A stretch of DNA of 64,000 bases, from positions 1 through 64,000 of the forward strand of contig NZ_WVIE01000011.1 in the NCBI RefSeq assembly GCF_010091945.1. The letters are read 5' to 3'. A program made the position numbers and the translations under genes. Positions 10,365 to 19,760 of the stretch are shown here, in pieces. Each line of letters begins with the position of its first letter. The first letter of the stretch is position 1. The notes under the pieces are model-generated. The model saw only the letters and a program-made list of their open reading frames with translations, had not been told where the DNA came from and made no database searches. Source of the stretch: Myxacorys almedinensis A. Lineage in GTDB: Bacteria > Cyanobacteriota > Cyanobacteriia > Leptolyngbyales > Leptolyngbyaceae.

Positions 10365-11081
10365 ATGATTGGAGCCATGCTTAACTTTGAACCGTGGGAC
10401 AGAATGTTGCATCAGTATGTTGATGCCCAAGGTCGAGTGAATTATCAAGCCTGGAAACTAGAGTCGGTGGAGGAGTTGCAGCATTGGCTCAGCGAACTCT
10501 CAAAGGTCAACCTGCAAGATTATTCTGATCCCAACCCACGACTTGCTCTCTGGCTAAACCTCTATAATGCCCTAGTCATCGCCCAGGTTCTGAAGTCCTA
10601 TCCAATTCCGTCGATTCGTCCCCAGATTTTGGGCGTTCCAAACTGGATTGCCTTCTTCGGGTTCTTTTTGCGTCCAGTTTTCGCCTTAGGGGATCGGCGC
10701 TATAGCCTGAGCGATATTGAGAATGGTGTCGTGCGAGCAACGTTCAAAGACCCTCGCATTCACTTTGCCCTCGTCTGTGCAGCAGTGGGTTGTCCTTTAC
10801 TGCGAAATGAAGCCTACCAGCCAGAACAGGTTCAGACCCAGCTTGACGAAGATGCCACTCGCTTTATCAACAATCCTGCTAAAGTCCGGTTTGATGCAGA
10901 AACTGAAACGCTTTATTGTAGCCCGATCTTCAAGTGGTATCGGCAGGACTTTCTGAACGTTGCCTCTTCAACTCCGACCTATATTCAGACCTACCTTGCC
11001 CCAAGGATTCTCTTGACTGACTCCACCCGTGTTCGGTATCTCGACTATGACTGGAGCTTGAATCAGCGAATGTCTTCATAA
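10365..11081 (+). CDS. DUF547-family protein
   Basis: 238 residues. The motifs NPRLALWLNLYNALVI, IHFALVCAAVGCPLL (with a conserved Cys) and FKWYRQDF are those of DUF547, a family of unknown biochemical role found in cyanobacteria and plants. No signal peptide. ATG at 10365; a second in-frame ATG at 10377 is possible. The 3' end overlaps the convergent GT2 gene by 19 bp. Confidence 0.82.
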   Translation: MIGAMLNFEPWDRMLHQYVDAQGRVNYQAWKLESVEELQHWLSELSKVNLQDYSDPNPRLALWLNLYNALVIAQVLKSYPIPSIRPQILGVPNWIAFFGFFLRPVFALGDRRYSLSDIENGVVRATFKDPRIHFALVCAAVGCPLLRNEAYQPEQVQTQLDEDATRFINNPAKVRFDAETETLYCSPIFKWYRQDFLNVASSTPTYIQTYLAPRILLTDSTRVRYLDYDWSLNQRMSS

Positions 11082-11797
11082 AAACGCTTGAGATAGGTTG
11101 CCGAAACTCCGATACCCCAAAGGAAGCCAATGTAAGCATAAATCGCGGTTGCCTTTAATGCTCCCCACTTTGCCACCCGCCGATCCGACGACTGCACCAC
11201 TCGATTCACCTGGCGGATACGACCATAGCGACTTAGCTTGAGGCACAAGTCTGCTTCCTCCATAATTGGTAAAGCTGGATCAAAGCCACCACACCCGTGG
11301 AAGTCAGCGCGACGGCAGAACATGACCTGATCTCCAAACAGGAGGCGTAAGCCCTTGCACCAGAAAAGGTAAGGATGAAACAGCAAAGGAGCATAGTAGG
11401 TCTTTAAGTAATTGTGTAACGACACACTCCAGCGGGTCGTTTCAGCACCGGTCATAAGTGAAATAAAGCCACCACAAGCAACAGTGGAACCTGCCAATGT
11501 AGTCACAATCACGGCAACTAAATCATCGGGCACAAGGGTATCGGCATGTAGAAAACAAAGGATGTCTCCGGTTGCTACCTCTGCTCCTCGATTAAGCTGG
11601 ATCGAACGTCCAGCTTGCTCTGAAACAATGACCTTAACGCCCATCGTTTGAGCGATCGCTGCCGTTTCGTCCTGACTGCCCCCATCAACGACCACAACTT
11701 CCCAGGCAGGTGGGTCAAGCAAGCTGAGACACCGCAAAGTCCGTCCTAGGGCGGCTGCTTCATTCAAAGTAGGGAGGATGATGGAAACACGAGCCAT
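11063..11797 (-). CDS. Glycosyltransferase family 2 (TIGR04283-type)
   Basis: 244 residues. The N-terminus (SIILPTLNEAAALGRTL), VVVVDGGSQDETA, and HADTLVPDD (metal-binding region) define a GT-A transferase of family 2. The sequence type matches TIGR04283, often found with radical-SAM/selenodomain genes, though none is adjacent. A C-terminal hydrophobic segment (about 215-236) suggests membrane association. Donor and acceptor unknown. The 318 bp after its start (11798-12116) show no gene I can support. Confidence 0.85.
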   Translation of the reverse strand: MARVSIILPTLNEAAALGRTLRCLSLLDPPAWEVVVVDGGSQDETAAIAQTMGVKVIVSEQAGRSIQLNRGAEVATGDILCFLHADTLVPDDLVAVIVTTLAGSTVACGGFISLMTGAETTRWSVSLHNYLKTYYAPLLFHPYLFWCKGLRLLFGDQVMFCRRADFHGCGGFDPALPIMEEADLCLKLSRYGRIRQVNRVVQSSDRRVAKWGALKATAIYAYIGFLWGIGVSATYLKRFYEDIR

Positions 11798-12116
11798 ATT
11801 CTCATGAAGCTAAATAAATGTTGCCACTTGCTCAAGCGTATTCGAGCAGGGGTTCCAGGAAACCCTCTGTGGGTTGAACTAAACGCGATCGTCGTTCGAT
11901 TCTGAGTAATTTGCGCCAAAGACGGCTGAATCGTGGCTTTATCGAGCATTAGAATTGGCGGCAAGGGTCGCGGTTTTGGTTCGGATGCCTAAGTGAAGAG
12001 AGCGATCGCACAGTTCTCCTACCTGGTCAGCGGACACAGATACCTTTTGCAACTCGCCGATTACTTGGCTTTGTTCCATCGCATTGGGATTGTTCGACTG
12101 CTGGCAGCCGTATTGC

Positions 12117-12704
12117 TCAAAATAAATAAGGGATTAAGCGTTTGGTACGCTGCATATATGCTTTGTACTCCTCTCCAAAATGTTGAAGCATCATCTGTTC
12201 TTCATTGCTGATTCGTAGAACGTACATGATGCCGAACGAGATCATTCCCGCTAAACCTGCAACCCAATTTGGAAGTAGCAGTGCTTGTGCCACACACCAT
12301 AACCAGAAAGCTGCGTACATTGGGTGACGAATTTTTTGATAAATGCCACTGCTAACAAAGGTGTGCCCTTCTCTAATCTCTAATGTAGGCGACCAATTCC
12401 TGCCTAAATCATGGTGGGAACGCCAGAGTAGCCAAAGTGAAATCGCAAAGAAAATGGCTCCTAAATAGCCAGCCCAAAGAGATGAATGATAGTCAGCCGG
12501 ACTGAGCCAGGGAGAAAAAACATAGATCAAGGGCAGAATCACCATTCCAACGTAGATAAGTACAAATAAGACTCGTTCTCGTAGGACAAGGCGAGCGGCT
12601 AACCGTTTAGTCTGTTTATCCCGTTTCTGATAGGGAGTACGAATCGCCCATGCAGCAATGAAGCCAACCATGAAGAGTATTTTTAGAGCCAGGGTGTCCA
12701 TCAT
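12117..12704 (-). CDS. Isoprenylcysteine carboxyl methyltransferase-like membrane methyltransferase
   Basis: 195 residues with about five membrane segments. The C-terminal half holds LVSSGIYQKIRHPMYAAF and NEEQMMLQHFGEEYKAYMQR, the RHPxY and E-EE-L-F-G-Y motifs of the ICMT/PEMT membrane methyltransferases that use SAM on lipids or prenylated substrates. I chose the ATG at 12704 because AAGG lies 5 nt upstream; an in-frame GTG at 12764 would add 20 unlikely residues. The substrate in a cyanobacterium is unknown. Confidence 0.8.
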   Translation of the reverse strand: MMDTLALKILFMVGFIAAWAIRTPYQKRDKQTKRLAARLVLRERVLFVLIYVGMVILPLIYVFSPWLSPADYHSSLWAGYLGAIFFAISLWLLWRSHHDLGRNWSPTLEIREGHTFVSSGIYQKIRHPMYAAFWLWCVAQALLLPNWVAGLAGMISFGIMYVLRISNEEQMMLQHFGEEYKAYMQRTKRLIPYLF

Positions 12705-12963
12705 GTCTACCTTACTGCTGACAATATGCGAACTCCTGTAATTATTACCGACGCAGTATACCAATTAAATAAAGAAAGATTCTCAATCAATATTTGCTAT
12801 CATTCTTAAAATTTCAAGTGGTCTTTGTATCGCGATGAAAACTTTCTAAAACTACCCCGATGACTGAAACGAAGTAGTCTAACGGTCTGCCTCACCCGCC
12901 CTGCTAGTAATCTCTTTCGTTCTCAATTAGCTAACTGAATGGGGTCGGTGTGCAAGCGAATTG

Positions 12964-13118
12964 TTATACCAAATTGATTTTTCACCGCGACAGATGCTCG
13001 ACCCCCCTGCCTGCGGCATCCCCCTTTGGTCAGAAGGGACTTTCCGGCTCCTCTCCTGACTGAGGCGGGGTTGGGGGAGGTCGCACGTCTCTAGCATTTA
13101 CAGATTAATTTGGTATTA
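12964..13118. repeat. MITE-like element with inverted ends
   Basis: A 15-bp terminal inverted repeat, TTATACCAAATTGAT (12964-12978) against ATTAATTTGGTATTA (13104-13118), matches at 13 of 15 positions and encloses about 125 bp of C-rich then G-rich sequence. No coding potential. It occupies part of the 432-bp gap 12705-13136; the rest is AT-rich and featureless apart from promoter sequence for 12704. Confidence 0.5.
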
Positions 13119-13136
13119 GGCATGAACTTCGCCAAT

Positions 13137-13889
13137 TTAAGTGAGATTTAGCCCTCCGTCTGAAATTAAAATCTCTCCTGTAAGATAGTGACTTGCAACC
13201 ATCATAGAAGCTATTTGTGCGATCTCTTTTGGTTGTGCTCCCCGCCCCATTGGCGATCGCTCTTCCCAGAGGTTTCGTGCTGCTGTCCAATTCTTGCTCA
13301 TCGGAGTTTCGACTAAACCCGGCGCGATCGCATTCACCCGAATCTGTGGTGCTAGACTCACCGCCAGCAGTTTTGTCATATGGTTTAAAGCAGCTTTGCT
13401 AGCAGAATATGGGATTGAGGCTCCTTTGGGGCGAATACCCGCATGAGAGCTAATGTTGAGAATACAGCTAGGACAGACACGACTTGATGACTGACGTAGC
13501 GCAATTTCAGCCTCGGCAATGAGTGTCCAAGCTGCAATGACATTGACCTCATATAGATTTCGCCAAATCTCCGGTGAGGCTTCCTTCAGAGATGTATGTG
13601 GAATGGTCGCACTAATCCCTGCATTATTGACCAATACATCCAGCCGACCATGATGAGACAAAACCTCGGTAATCAGATTACGAGATTGGTTTTGGTCAGA
13701 TAGATCCGCCTGAAAATAAGATGAACCAGGATGCGCTTCCGCTAATGACTTCCCAACCAGCACTGAAGACTTGGAATGGAAAGAAACAACGAAGCCATCT
13801 TCGGCAAGCCGCTTTGCGATCGCCATCCCTATCCCAGATGTCGAACCAGTCACAAGCGCAACTCTTTTTTCGCCTCTATCTTCGGTCAC
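13137..13889 (-). CDS. Short-chain dehydrogenase/reductase
   Basis: 250 residues, classical SDR. TGSTSGIG binds the coenzyme (about 15-22), NNAG is at about 91-94, and the catalytic set is Ser (NISS), Tyr and Lys in YSASKAA. PGLVETPM follows. After the first strand the sequence reads FHSKSS, which suggests NADP preference, but this is weak. FabG-like folds have many substrates; nothing nearby indicates one. Confidence 0.88.
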   Translation of the reverse strand: MTEDRGEKRVALVTGSTSGIGMAIAKRLAEDGFVVSFHSKSSVLVGKSLAEAHPGSSYFQADLSDQNQSRNLITEVLSHHGRLDVLVNNAGISATIPHTSLKEASPEIWRNLYEVNVIAAWTLIAEAEIALRQSSSRVCPSCILNISSHAGIRPKGASIPYSASKAALNHMTKLLAVSLAPQIRVNAIAPGLVETPMSKNWTAARNLWEERSPMGRGAQPKEIAQIASMMVASHYLTGEILISDGGLNLT

Positions 13890-14044
13890 AATCTTAAACT
13901 TCTCATCTTCCTTGGATTTAATTCTGCCTAACGACTCGCAACCGTCCGCTGCAATCCCTCTTCATAGACTTCCTGCTCCGTTGAACTAGCACCATTGGTT
14001 AGTAGTCTCAGCGTACTTGCCCCCGTTTTTATCTAAAACTCACG

Positions 14045-15463
14045 TTACTTGGAAAGTGATCTGAGCCATGCCAACAAACTTGCTGTGCAGTCTCGCAACA
14101 CTGTATCGCGGCGAGAGGGATGCGCTTGCCAATCGCTCACGAGTTGGCCGATCACTTCGGATGCGGTTGGTGAAGGGAAGGCAGTTGGTAAGTGTTGCAG
14201 TTTAATGCGGTGTTGAATTGCGATCGCAACTGCACTCAAGATCTCTCCAGCATTTAGCCCGACCAGATGCGCTCCCAAAATTTGTCCATTGCGGCGCACA
14301 ATCAGCTTACACAAGCCTGTAGTTTTGCTTCTGATTTGTGGTTTCAATACGGTTGCAAAAGAACGGCGCAAAACGATCACATCTTTGCCATAAAGCTCGG
14401 TAGCGTGGGATTCGGTTAGACCAATCCATGCAATTTCTGGATCGGTTAACGCAAGTTTAGCTGTATCTGTGTATTTAGCAGTGTACTTGGGGAAAAATAA
14501 AGCATTTCTAACTACGATCTCGGCTTCATACTTAGCACTGGCAACATCAAAACTGCCGCAGTAATAAACACGCGAATTGGTCGTTTGCAATTTTTCATTG
14601 GTTTTTATGGGAACTCGCACATTCATAGCGTCTAGATTTAGCGTTTCTAGATACGATTCCCAACCTAATGCGATCAAGACTTTATCAGCGTTGATTGTTT
14701 GATTACCAATTTGGATTATTTTTTTGTCCTCAACTGTGTCAATTTGCATCACCTTCCCATTGGCAACTCGTACCCCTTCCGTTTCTAAAGCAGCTTGTAA
14801 AAGAAAGGCAATCTCAGGATCGGCAGTTGGAAGAATCTGGGGCTGATTGACAATCAGCGTTACGTCTGTACCAAGTCGGGCATACAGTTGAGCAAGCTCA
14901 ACCCCTGCCAAAGCGTGAGTGATAATGGCTAACGAGCCTGGTAGCTCGGTAATAGGAGAGTCGGGCGTGAGGTAATCGACAGCGTGCAATCCGGCAATAT
15001 CTGGAATGCGGGGGCGATGGTTAGTTGCGATCAGGTAAGCGCGCGATCGCAACACGCGACCCTCTACCACAAATCCGGTTTGCGGCTTGCGGCAAAACTC
15101 GCCCGTGCTGAAAATAACCTCAACTCCTGCACTAGCAAGGAGCGCAGGGGAATAGATCTCTTGCTGATCTTGCGCGATCGCATCAATCCAACGATTGACA
15201 TTAGCCCACGCTGGGGAACTCACATCACTAGCGCGATCGCGGTGCAGGTTTTCTTGGAGACGATCGCAACCGTGCAACGAATGAGTTCGCTGGATTTGCT
15301 CAAACGCATCCGTCAGGGTTGAGAGCGCAAAATGGCGGCTCAACTGCGGCTGACACTGTTGCTGAACTAACGCAACTCGTGCCTTAAAGTGGGCGGCTTG
15401 CAATGCAGCATGAACACCCGCAATGGTGTGCCCAATCACAACTAAATCATAATCAACAGCCAT
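14045..15463 (-). CDS. FAD-dependent disulfide-reductase-like protein lacking the redox disulfide
   Basis: 472 residues with FAD-binding, NAD-binding and C-terminal dimerisation domains of the class I pyridine-nucleotide disulfide oxidoreductases (lipoamide dehydrogenase and mercuric reductase relatives). The first dinucleotide motif is degenerate (VIGHTIAG). The GGTCVNxGCxP redox motif is absent; the region reads QQQCQPQLSRHFALSTL. The C-terminal HPT catalytic segment has become SPTASE. It therefore cannot run the usual thiol chemistry. Its start is 3 bp after the stop of the cobD-like gene, a tight operon. Function unknown. Confidence 0.8.
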   Translation of the reverse strand: MAVDYDLVVIGHTIAGVHAALQAAHFKARVALVQQQCQPQLSRHFALSTLTDAFEQIQRTHSLHGCDRLQENLHRDRASDVSSPAWANVNRWIDAIAQDQQEIYSPALLASAGVEVIFSTGEFCRKPQTGFVVEGRVLRSRAYLIATNHRPRIPDIAGLHAVDYLTPDSPITELPGSLAIITHALAGVELAQLYARLGTDVTLIVNQPQILPTADPEIAFLLQAALETEGVRVANGKVMQIDTVEDKKIIQIGNQTINADKVLIALGWESYLETLNLDAMNVRVPIKTNEKLQTTNSRVYYCGSFDVASAKYEAEIVVRNALFFPKYTAKYTDTAKLALTDPEIAWIGLTESHATELYGKDVIVLRRSFATVLKPQIRSKTTGLCKLIVRRNGQILGAHLVGLNAGEILSAVAIAIQHRIKLQHLPTAFPSPTASEVIGQLVSDWQAHPSRRDTVLRDCTASLLAWLRSLSK

Positions 15464-15466
15464 AGA

Positions 15467-16576
15467 TTAAAGAATATCAGCTAGACCTTGAATGAGACGC
15501 TGATTTTCTGCCCTCAACCGAACCGCTACCCGAAAGTAGCGATCGCCCAATTCTGGAAAACTCAAACAGTCTCGGATTAAAATCTTATGACGCTTTAGTA
15601 GCTTGTGCTGAAGATTAGACGCCGAGCCATTCACTTTGACTAGAAAATAATTGGCAACGCTGGGCAACGGCGATAGGTCTGGAAATTGCGAAAGCCCATC
15701 AAATAGCTCTGGGCGAGCCGCTTCTAGCCAACCAAACGTCTGGGTTTGAAACGCTTTATCTTGAATACAGGCTTCGGCGGCGGCGGCAGCAAAGGTATTG
15801 ACCGACCACGGATCGCGGCGTGTTTGCCACTCGTTGAGCCGGGTTGGATGCGCGATCGCATAGCCAAACCGCAACCCGGGCACACTGTAAAATTTTGTGA
15901 GCGATCGCAAGATCACTAAATTTGGATACTGCTGCACATCCCCAATTAAACTATCCTGCTCGTGAGGCAGAAAATCCATAAATGCTTCATCGATCACCAC
16001 TAGCTCAAACCGCTTTAGTAAGGGCAAGATTGCCGCTCTCGACAACAGTTGACCCGTTGGATTGTGTGGGTTGTTGAGCAGCAGCCCACAGCGAGAAAAT
16101 TTAGGGTCAAGGGAGGACAGCCCCTGCCCCTCGTGGTCAAAGACAGACCCTGCTTTGAAGTCAAGCCCTGCAAGCTGAACGCCAAGCCCTGCCTCATTCA
16201 ACGGACATTTCATCACCGTTGCATCAAAGGCATTCAATGCCCGGAAGTAATCGCTAAATGCAGGCGTGACCAGGTAAGTTGCTTCTAGCTTCGCCAAATC
16301 CCACCCTGCCCAGGTGAGCAACTCTGCCGAGCCATTTCCCGGCAAAATCCACTCTGGAGGTACGGCATGAATCTGAGCCAGTCGCGATCGCACCTGTCCA
16401 TAGGTTGGATCGGGATAGTCCCGAATCCATGGAAGCTGCGCTTGAATCGACAAAACCGCCGATTGCGGCGGACCAAGGGGATTTATGCTGGCAGAAAAAT
16501 CGAGAATTGCCGAAGGAGAGCAGCCAGCGATCGACGCTGCCCACTGTAGGTTTCCTCCATGCTTTGGTCGAGCCAA
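15467..16576 (-). CDS. cobD: Threonine-phosphate decarboxylase / CobD-like aminotransferase
   Basis: 369 residues, PLP fold type I. The N-terminal HGGNL and DFSASINPLGPP motifs are CobD signatures. NNPHNPTG, the PLP-contacting VIDEAFMDF, the Schiff-base lysine in SLTKFYSVPGLRFGYA and the Arg in RVAVR are present. CobD makes (R)-1-amino-2-propanol phosphate for the (pseudo)cobalamin nucleotide loop; the close relative is histidinol-phosphate aminotransferase. No other cob gene is near. First gene of a two-gene unit with the redox-dead flavoprotein. Confidence 0.83.
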   Translation of the reverse strand: MARPKHGGNLQWAASIAGCSPSAILDFSASINPLGPPQSAVLSIQAQLPWIRDYPDPTYGQVRSRLAQIHAVPPEWILPGNGSAELLTWAGWDLAKLEATYLVTPAFSDYFRALNAFDATVMKCPLNEAGLGVQLAGLDFKAGSVFDHEGQGLSSLDPKFSRCGLLLNNPHNPTGQLLSRAAILPLLKRFELVVIDEAFMDFLPHEQDSLIGDVQQYPNLVILRSLTKFYSVPGLRFGYAIAHPTRLNEWQTRRDPWSVNTFAAAAAEACIQDKAFQTQTFGWLEAARPELFDGLSQFPDLSPLPSVANYFLVKVNGSASNLQHKLLKRHKILIRDCLSFPELGDRYFRVAVRLRAENQRLIQGLADIL

Positions 16577-16617
16577 ACGACTTTCCTGCCAATCAATAAA
16601 TGAGCGCGATCGCGGGA

Positions 16618-16896
16618 TTATTCGGGAGCAACCTTCTCTTTGAAGAGCTTTCCTGCCGAAAATGCAGGAACGCGAGTCGCAGGAATTTCCATTTTATCTC
16701 CAGTTTTAGGGTTCCGTCCTTCCCGGGCTTTGCGCTCCCGCGACTCAAACGAGCCAAAGCCTACGAGCGTCACTTTGTCGCCTGTAGAAACGGCTTCTAC
16801 GATCGTTTCGATCGCGGCTGTCAAAACAGCATCCGCTTGCTTTTTCGTAACACTTGCTTTTTCGGCAACTGCATCAACGAGTTCACCTTTATTCAT
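16618..16896 (-). CDS. hup: HU-family DNA-binding protein
   Basis: 92 residues starting MNKGELVDAVAEKA. The DNA-binding beta arm contains the conserved FGSFESRERKAREGRNPKTG and the IPATRVPAFSAGKLFK end is typical HU. It bends and compacts nucleoid DNA as a dimer. I chose the ATG at 16896 because GAGGAA lies 6-9 nt upstream and the family begins there; an open extension to 16950 is not conserved. Confidence 0.95.
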   Translation of the reverse strand: MNKGELVDAVAEKASVTKKQADAVLTAAIETIVEAVSTGDKVTLVGFGSFESRERKAREGRNPKTGDKMEIPATRVPAFSAGKLFKEKVAPE

Positions 16897-17230
16897 GTTG
16901 ATTTCCTCAGGACTACTAGATGGTTGGGGTTTTGTCTCAAACTGAGACACTATTGAGAAAAACCAGGGCGAGTGAAGTAGATCGGCTAGGATCGGCTTGA
17001 ATGCTCATTTCCTTGATTTTTCAATGACCTATTCTATAGGTAGTTGCAGGAATGTGTTCCCCTGAAACCATTAATTTATATGGATTTCAGATTTTTTTCT
17101 GATTTTTTCTCAAAAAAGATGAGTAATAATGCTCAAAAAATTAGTTTTCCTGATCAAAGGTGACGGTTTCTTAAGCTTCTAGCAATGATCCCTACGGATC
17201 AGAACCCCATTCTTTTGATGGGTGCGATCG

Positions 17231-17416
17231 CTATTGTTTCGTCTCATCTAAGACCAGATCACACCTATTAAGAATCAGATCGATCACGCCGTACACACCA
17301 ATGTAGATGCAACTGCTAATGATGAAGTTAGTATTTTCAATGTCGAAAAACAGGATGGCTTTGATAAACCATGGCGCATCAACGAACTCAAGCGTTAGCG
17401 CTTCAGGTAATCGCCC
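17231..17416 (-). pseudogene. Possible remnant of a small membrane protein gene (no start codon)
   Basis: An open frame of 61 codons follows immediately after the stop of the DUF6930-like gene. It has no ATG, GTG or TTG that gives a credible start, but it reads like protein (APWFIKAILFFDIENTN, then a hydrophobic IISSCIYIGVYGVIDLIL). It could be the 3' end of a decayed gene or chance. The rest of 16897-17422 is AT-rich with HU promoter sequence. Confidence 0.25.
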
Positions 17417-17422
17417 TTATGA

Positions 17423-19048
17423 TTAGATCATTCGATCTACTGCAAGCTTCCGTTCGAGCGTTCCCAGACCCAACGCTTCTGGCGAAATCGCCTTGACCTC
17501 AAACAGTGCCATCATATCTTTAATATTTGGATCGCCTCGGCTCGCCCCCGTCAGCCCTTTAGCAATCACCAACCCACAGTAGCCCTTCGTTTTTTTACAG
17601 CGCTGCTCCCACTTTCTGCGCGCCTGAACATGGGTTGGATCGTCGCCTTCAAATTCACCAAATAAATGAAGTTCACCGTTTTGAGTTTGAAACAGCCCCA
17701 AATCATAGTGATCGCCCATAAAGGGGTCGGCTCCTGGATTAAAGCAAATTCCCCGAATACCGCCGATTGACTGGATGGTTTCGATCAGGGCTTTGGCTTT
17801 GGGGCGCGAGGTCTGGATCAAAATCACGGGCAAGCCTTCTCCCACTTCTGCCGGTTCCCCCGCTTGATAATGGTCAAGCTGCGATCGCATTTGCTCAACC
17901 ATCGACCACGGAATCACCCCCAAGCTGAGAAACGCATTTTCCGGCACCAAGTCATCCCGAATCACGGGCATGTCGATCAACTCATCTGCCTCATCAACCA
18001 TGCCAAACAGGTCATCTGCCACCTCTGGCAGCGTCATCACCTTGACCGGCACAATCGACGCCTCCACCGCAATCTTATATCGGCTCGCAATCTCAGGAAA
18101 GCGATCGCCATCGAGCTTACGACGATGCTGCTTCATAAATCGATGCAGCGCTTCTAAAATAGTGGACACAGCGATCGCTTCTTCGTCATATAAAAACGAG
18201 CGGATGCCCTCAAGCGGATGCAAGTTCCCAAACACAGGCTTGAGTTCCGGTTCGGCAAACTCAACGAGTTCAAATTCGGAATCAAATTCATCGTCGTCCG
18301 CTTCTGTTTCGTAGGTCAAAAACAAACAGTCTTGCCCTAAAAACGCTTCTTCCATATGTTCGATAGAGTCTTGCGACAACACCCGCTCTCGAAACTGTCT
18401 TAGCGAATCGAGCGAGCGATACAGCAACACCCCATATTCCATGCCCAACATGCCCATGACAGACACATACACCGATTTGAGATCCCACCGATTGAGTTCA
18501 ATTTCTAGAATTTGGTGATCTGCCAACACCTCCCAAGGCGCATCATTCCACAGTTCTTCTGCCCGTTCTAATAGCGTTTCGGCATACTGAGGGGGCAGCG
18601 CAGGGGGGCGGCTGTTAGACGTTTCTTGGAAGCCGCGAAAGATCTCATCAATCAACGGTAAATCAGGAACGTAATCTAATGCAATGTCTAGATCTTGAAG
18701 CACACCCCGCAGGTAAAACAATGTCTCGCGATCGCGCACTACAATTTTTTGCGGGCGGGCAGGTTTTGCAGGGTTGTGGGGGTGCTCCATCGCTCGGAGC
18801 AGCGTTCGCACAATCGCCTCATGCCCCGTCTCCATCGGCACGACATCCATAGATCGCACCATGCCCTGCGAGCCATCTACCCAAAGAATGCATTCTCCAT
18901 CTGCCGAAGGCTTGACCAACGTAGGGTCACTCCATGGAATATCCGTTGGCGCATCTTGAGAAAACGATCGCCGATCGCCCTCCCACACACTTTGAATTTG
19001 GGGTAGCTCCAGTAGTCGCCGTCGAGTCGAAGGATTAAGACCAGTCAT
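17423..19048 (-). CDS. Conserved cyanobacterial protein (DUF6930-like)
   Basis: 541 residues, soluble and acidic. I recognise the style of a cyanobacterial family with DUF6930 domains (KIVVRDRETLFYLRGVLQDLDIALDYVPDLPLID) but no catalytic motif. A second conserved block (LPVILIQTSRPKAKALIETIQ, then GDHYDLGLFQTQNGELHLFGEFEGDDP) lies near 425-505. Role unknown. ATG at 19048; a TTG two codons earlier is possible. Confidence 0.75.
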   Translation of the reverse strand: MTGLNPSTRRRLLELPQIQSVWEGDRRSFSQDAPTDIPWSDPTLVKPSADGECILWVDGSQGMVRSMDVVPMETGHEAIVRTLLRAMEHPHNPAKPARPQKIVVRDRETLFYLRGVLQDLDIALDYVPDLPLIDEIFRGFQETSNSRPPALPPQYAETLLERAEELWNDAPWEVLADHQILEIELNRWDLKSVYVSVMGMLGMEYGVLLYRSLDSLRQFRERVLSQDSIEHMEEAFLGQDCLFLTYETEADDDEFDSEFELVEFAEPELKPVFGNLHPLEGIRSFLYDEEAIAVSTILEALHRFMKQHRRKLDGDRFPEIASRYKIAVEASIVPVKVMTLPEVADDLFGMVDEADELIDMPVIRDDLVPENAFLSLGVIPWSMVEQMRSQLDHYQAGEPAEVGEGLPVILIQTSRPKAKALIETIQSIGGIRGICFNPGADPFMGDHYDLGLFQTQNGELHLFGEFEGDDPTHVQARRKWEQRCKKTKGYCGLVIAKGLTGASRGDPNIKDMMALFEVKAISPEALGLGTLERKLAVDRMI

Positions 19049-19270
19049 AACCAAGCCACTTGAACCGAGAACGCAACTTTCACACGAATCGTAGTTTTCA
19101 TCTTAGTCGGATAACGCCAATCCGACACTGGATGTCCAATTATATTTGCATCGTTGCTTTGCTATCCGAGGGATCAAGATCTTAGTTTTCGCTAAAGAAT
19201 CGATAGAATAGGAAATGAGATAAAAACTCCCTTTTTTGATCGGCTTAATTTTAAGGAGCGATCGCGCAAG

Positions 19271-19642
19271 ATGACCCAAGCAACCCAACCTCAACAAAGC
19301 CAGCCTCAACAGCGCGGCATTCTCATGACCGACGCTGCCATTCACCAAGTTAAGCTGCTCCGTGAACAGCAGGGCAAAGATCTCTGTTTACGCATCGGTG
19401 TGCGAGGCGGGGGCTGTTCTGGCATGTCCTACACGATGGATTTTGAAGATCCGAGCAATATTCGTCCCGATGACGAAGCCTACGATTATGATGGCTTCAA
19501 GGTCGTCTGCGATCCAAAAAGCTTGCTTTACCTGTACGGTCTGATGCTCGATTACAGCAATGCCCTGATTGGCGGCGGGTTTCAGTTTACCAATCCCAAC
19601 GCAGACCAAACGTGCGGTTGTGGCAAGTCGTTTTCTGCCTAA
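19271..19642 (+). CDS. sufA: A-type iron-sulfur carrier (IscA/SufA, HesB family)
   Basis: 123 residues. The three conserved cysteines are C49 (GGGCSGMSY) and C115 and C117 (CGCGKSF), which bind iron or a [2Fe-2S]/[4Fe-4S] cluster for delivery to apoproteins. The first 16 residues are a Gln/Pro-rich leader. AAGGAG lies 12 nt upstream with a HIP1-like CGATCGCG in the spacer. A separate transcription unit with a terminator behind it. The symbol could equally be iscA. Confidence 0.92.
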   Translation: MTQATQPQQSQPQQRGILMTDAAIHQVKLLREQQGKDLCLRIGVRGGGCSGMSYTMDFEDPSNIRPDDEAYDYDGFKVVCDPKSLLYLYGLMLDYSNALIGGGFQFTNPNADQTCGCGKSFSA

Positions 19643-19690
19643 CTGCATTTTCGGCGGGCTTACAAAGTCTGTCATCATAAATAAGTTGAG

Positions 19691-19724
19691 AGTCATTCGC
19701 CACGATCAGACGAATGACTTTTTG
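19691..19724 (+). terminator. Rho-independent terminator after sufA
   Basis: AGTCATTCG (19691-19699) and CGAATGACT (19711-19719) form a perfect 9-bp stem with an 11-nt loop, followed by a T-run. Confidence 0.88.
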
Positions 19725-19760
19725 TTGTTTAACGTTGTTGTTTAACCGCCTAGCTTGATC

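Noticed and set aside
11993-12211. 72-codon ORF on the + strand
   Set aside because: Overlaps the 3' end of the ICMT-like gene, starts at GTG without RBS, and has no family match.
15460-16600. Cobalamin riboswitch upstream of the cobD-like gene
   Set aside because: No conserved B12-box sequence or room for the structure before 16576; HU lies 41 bp away.
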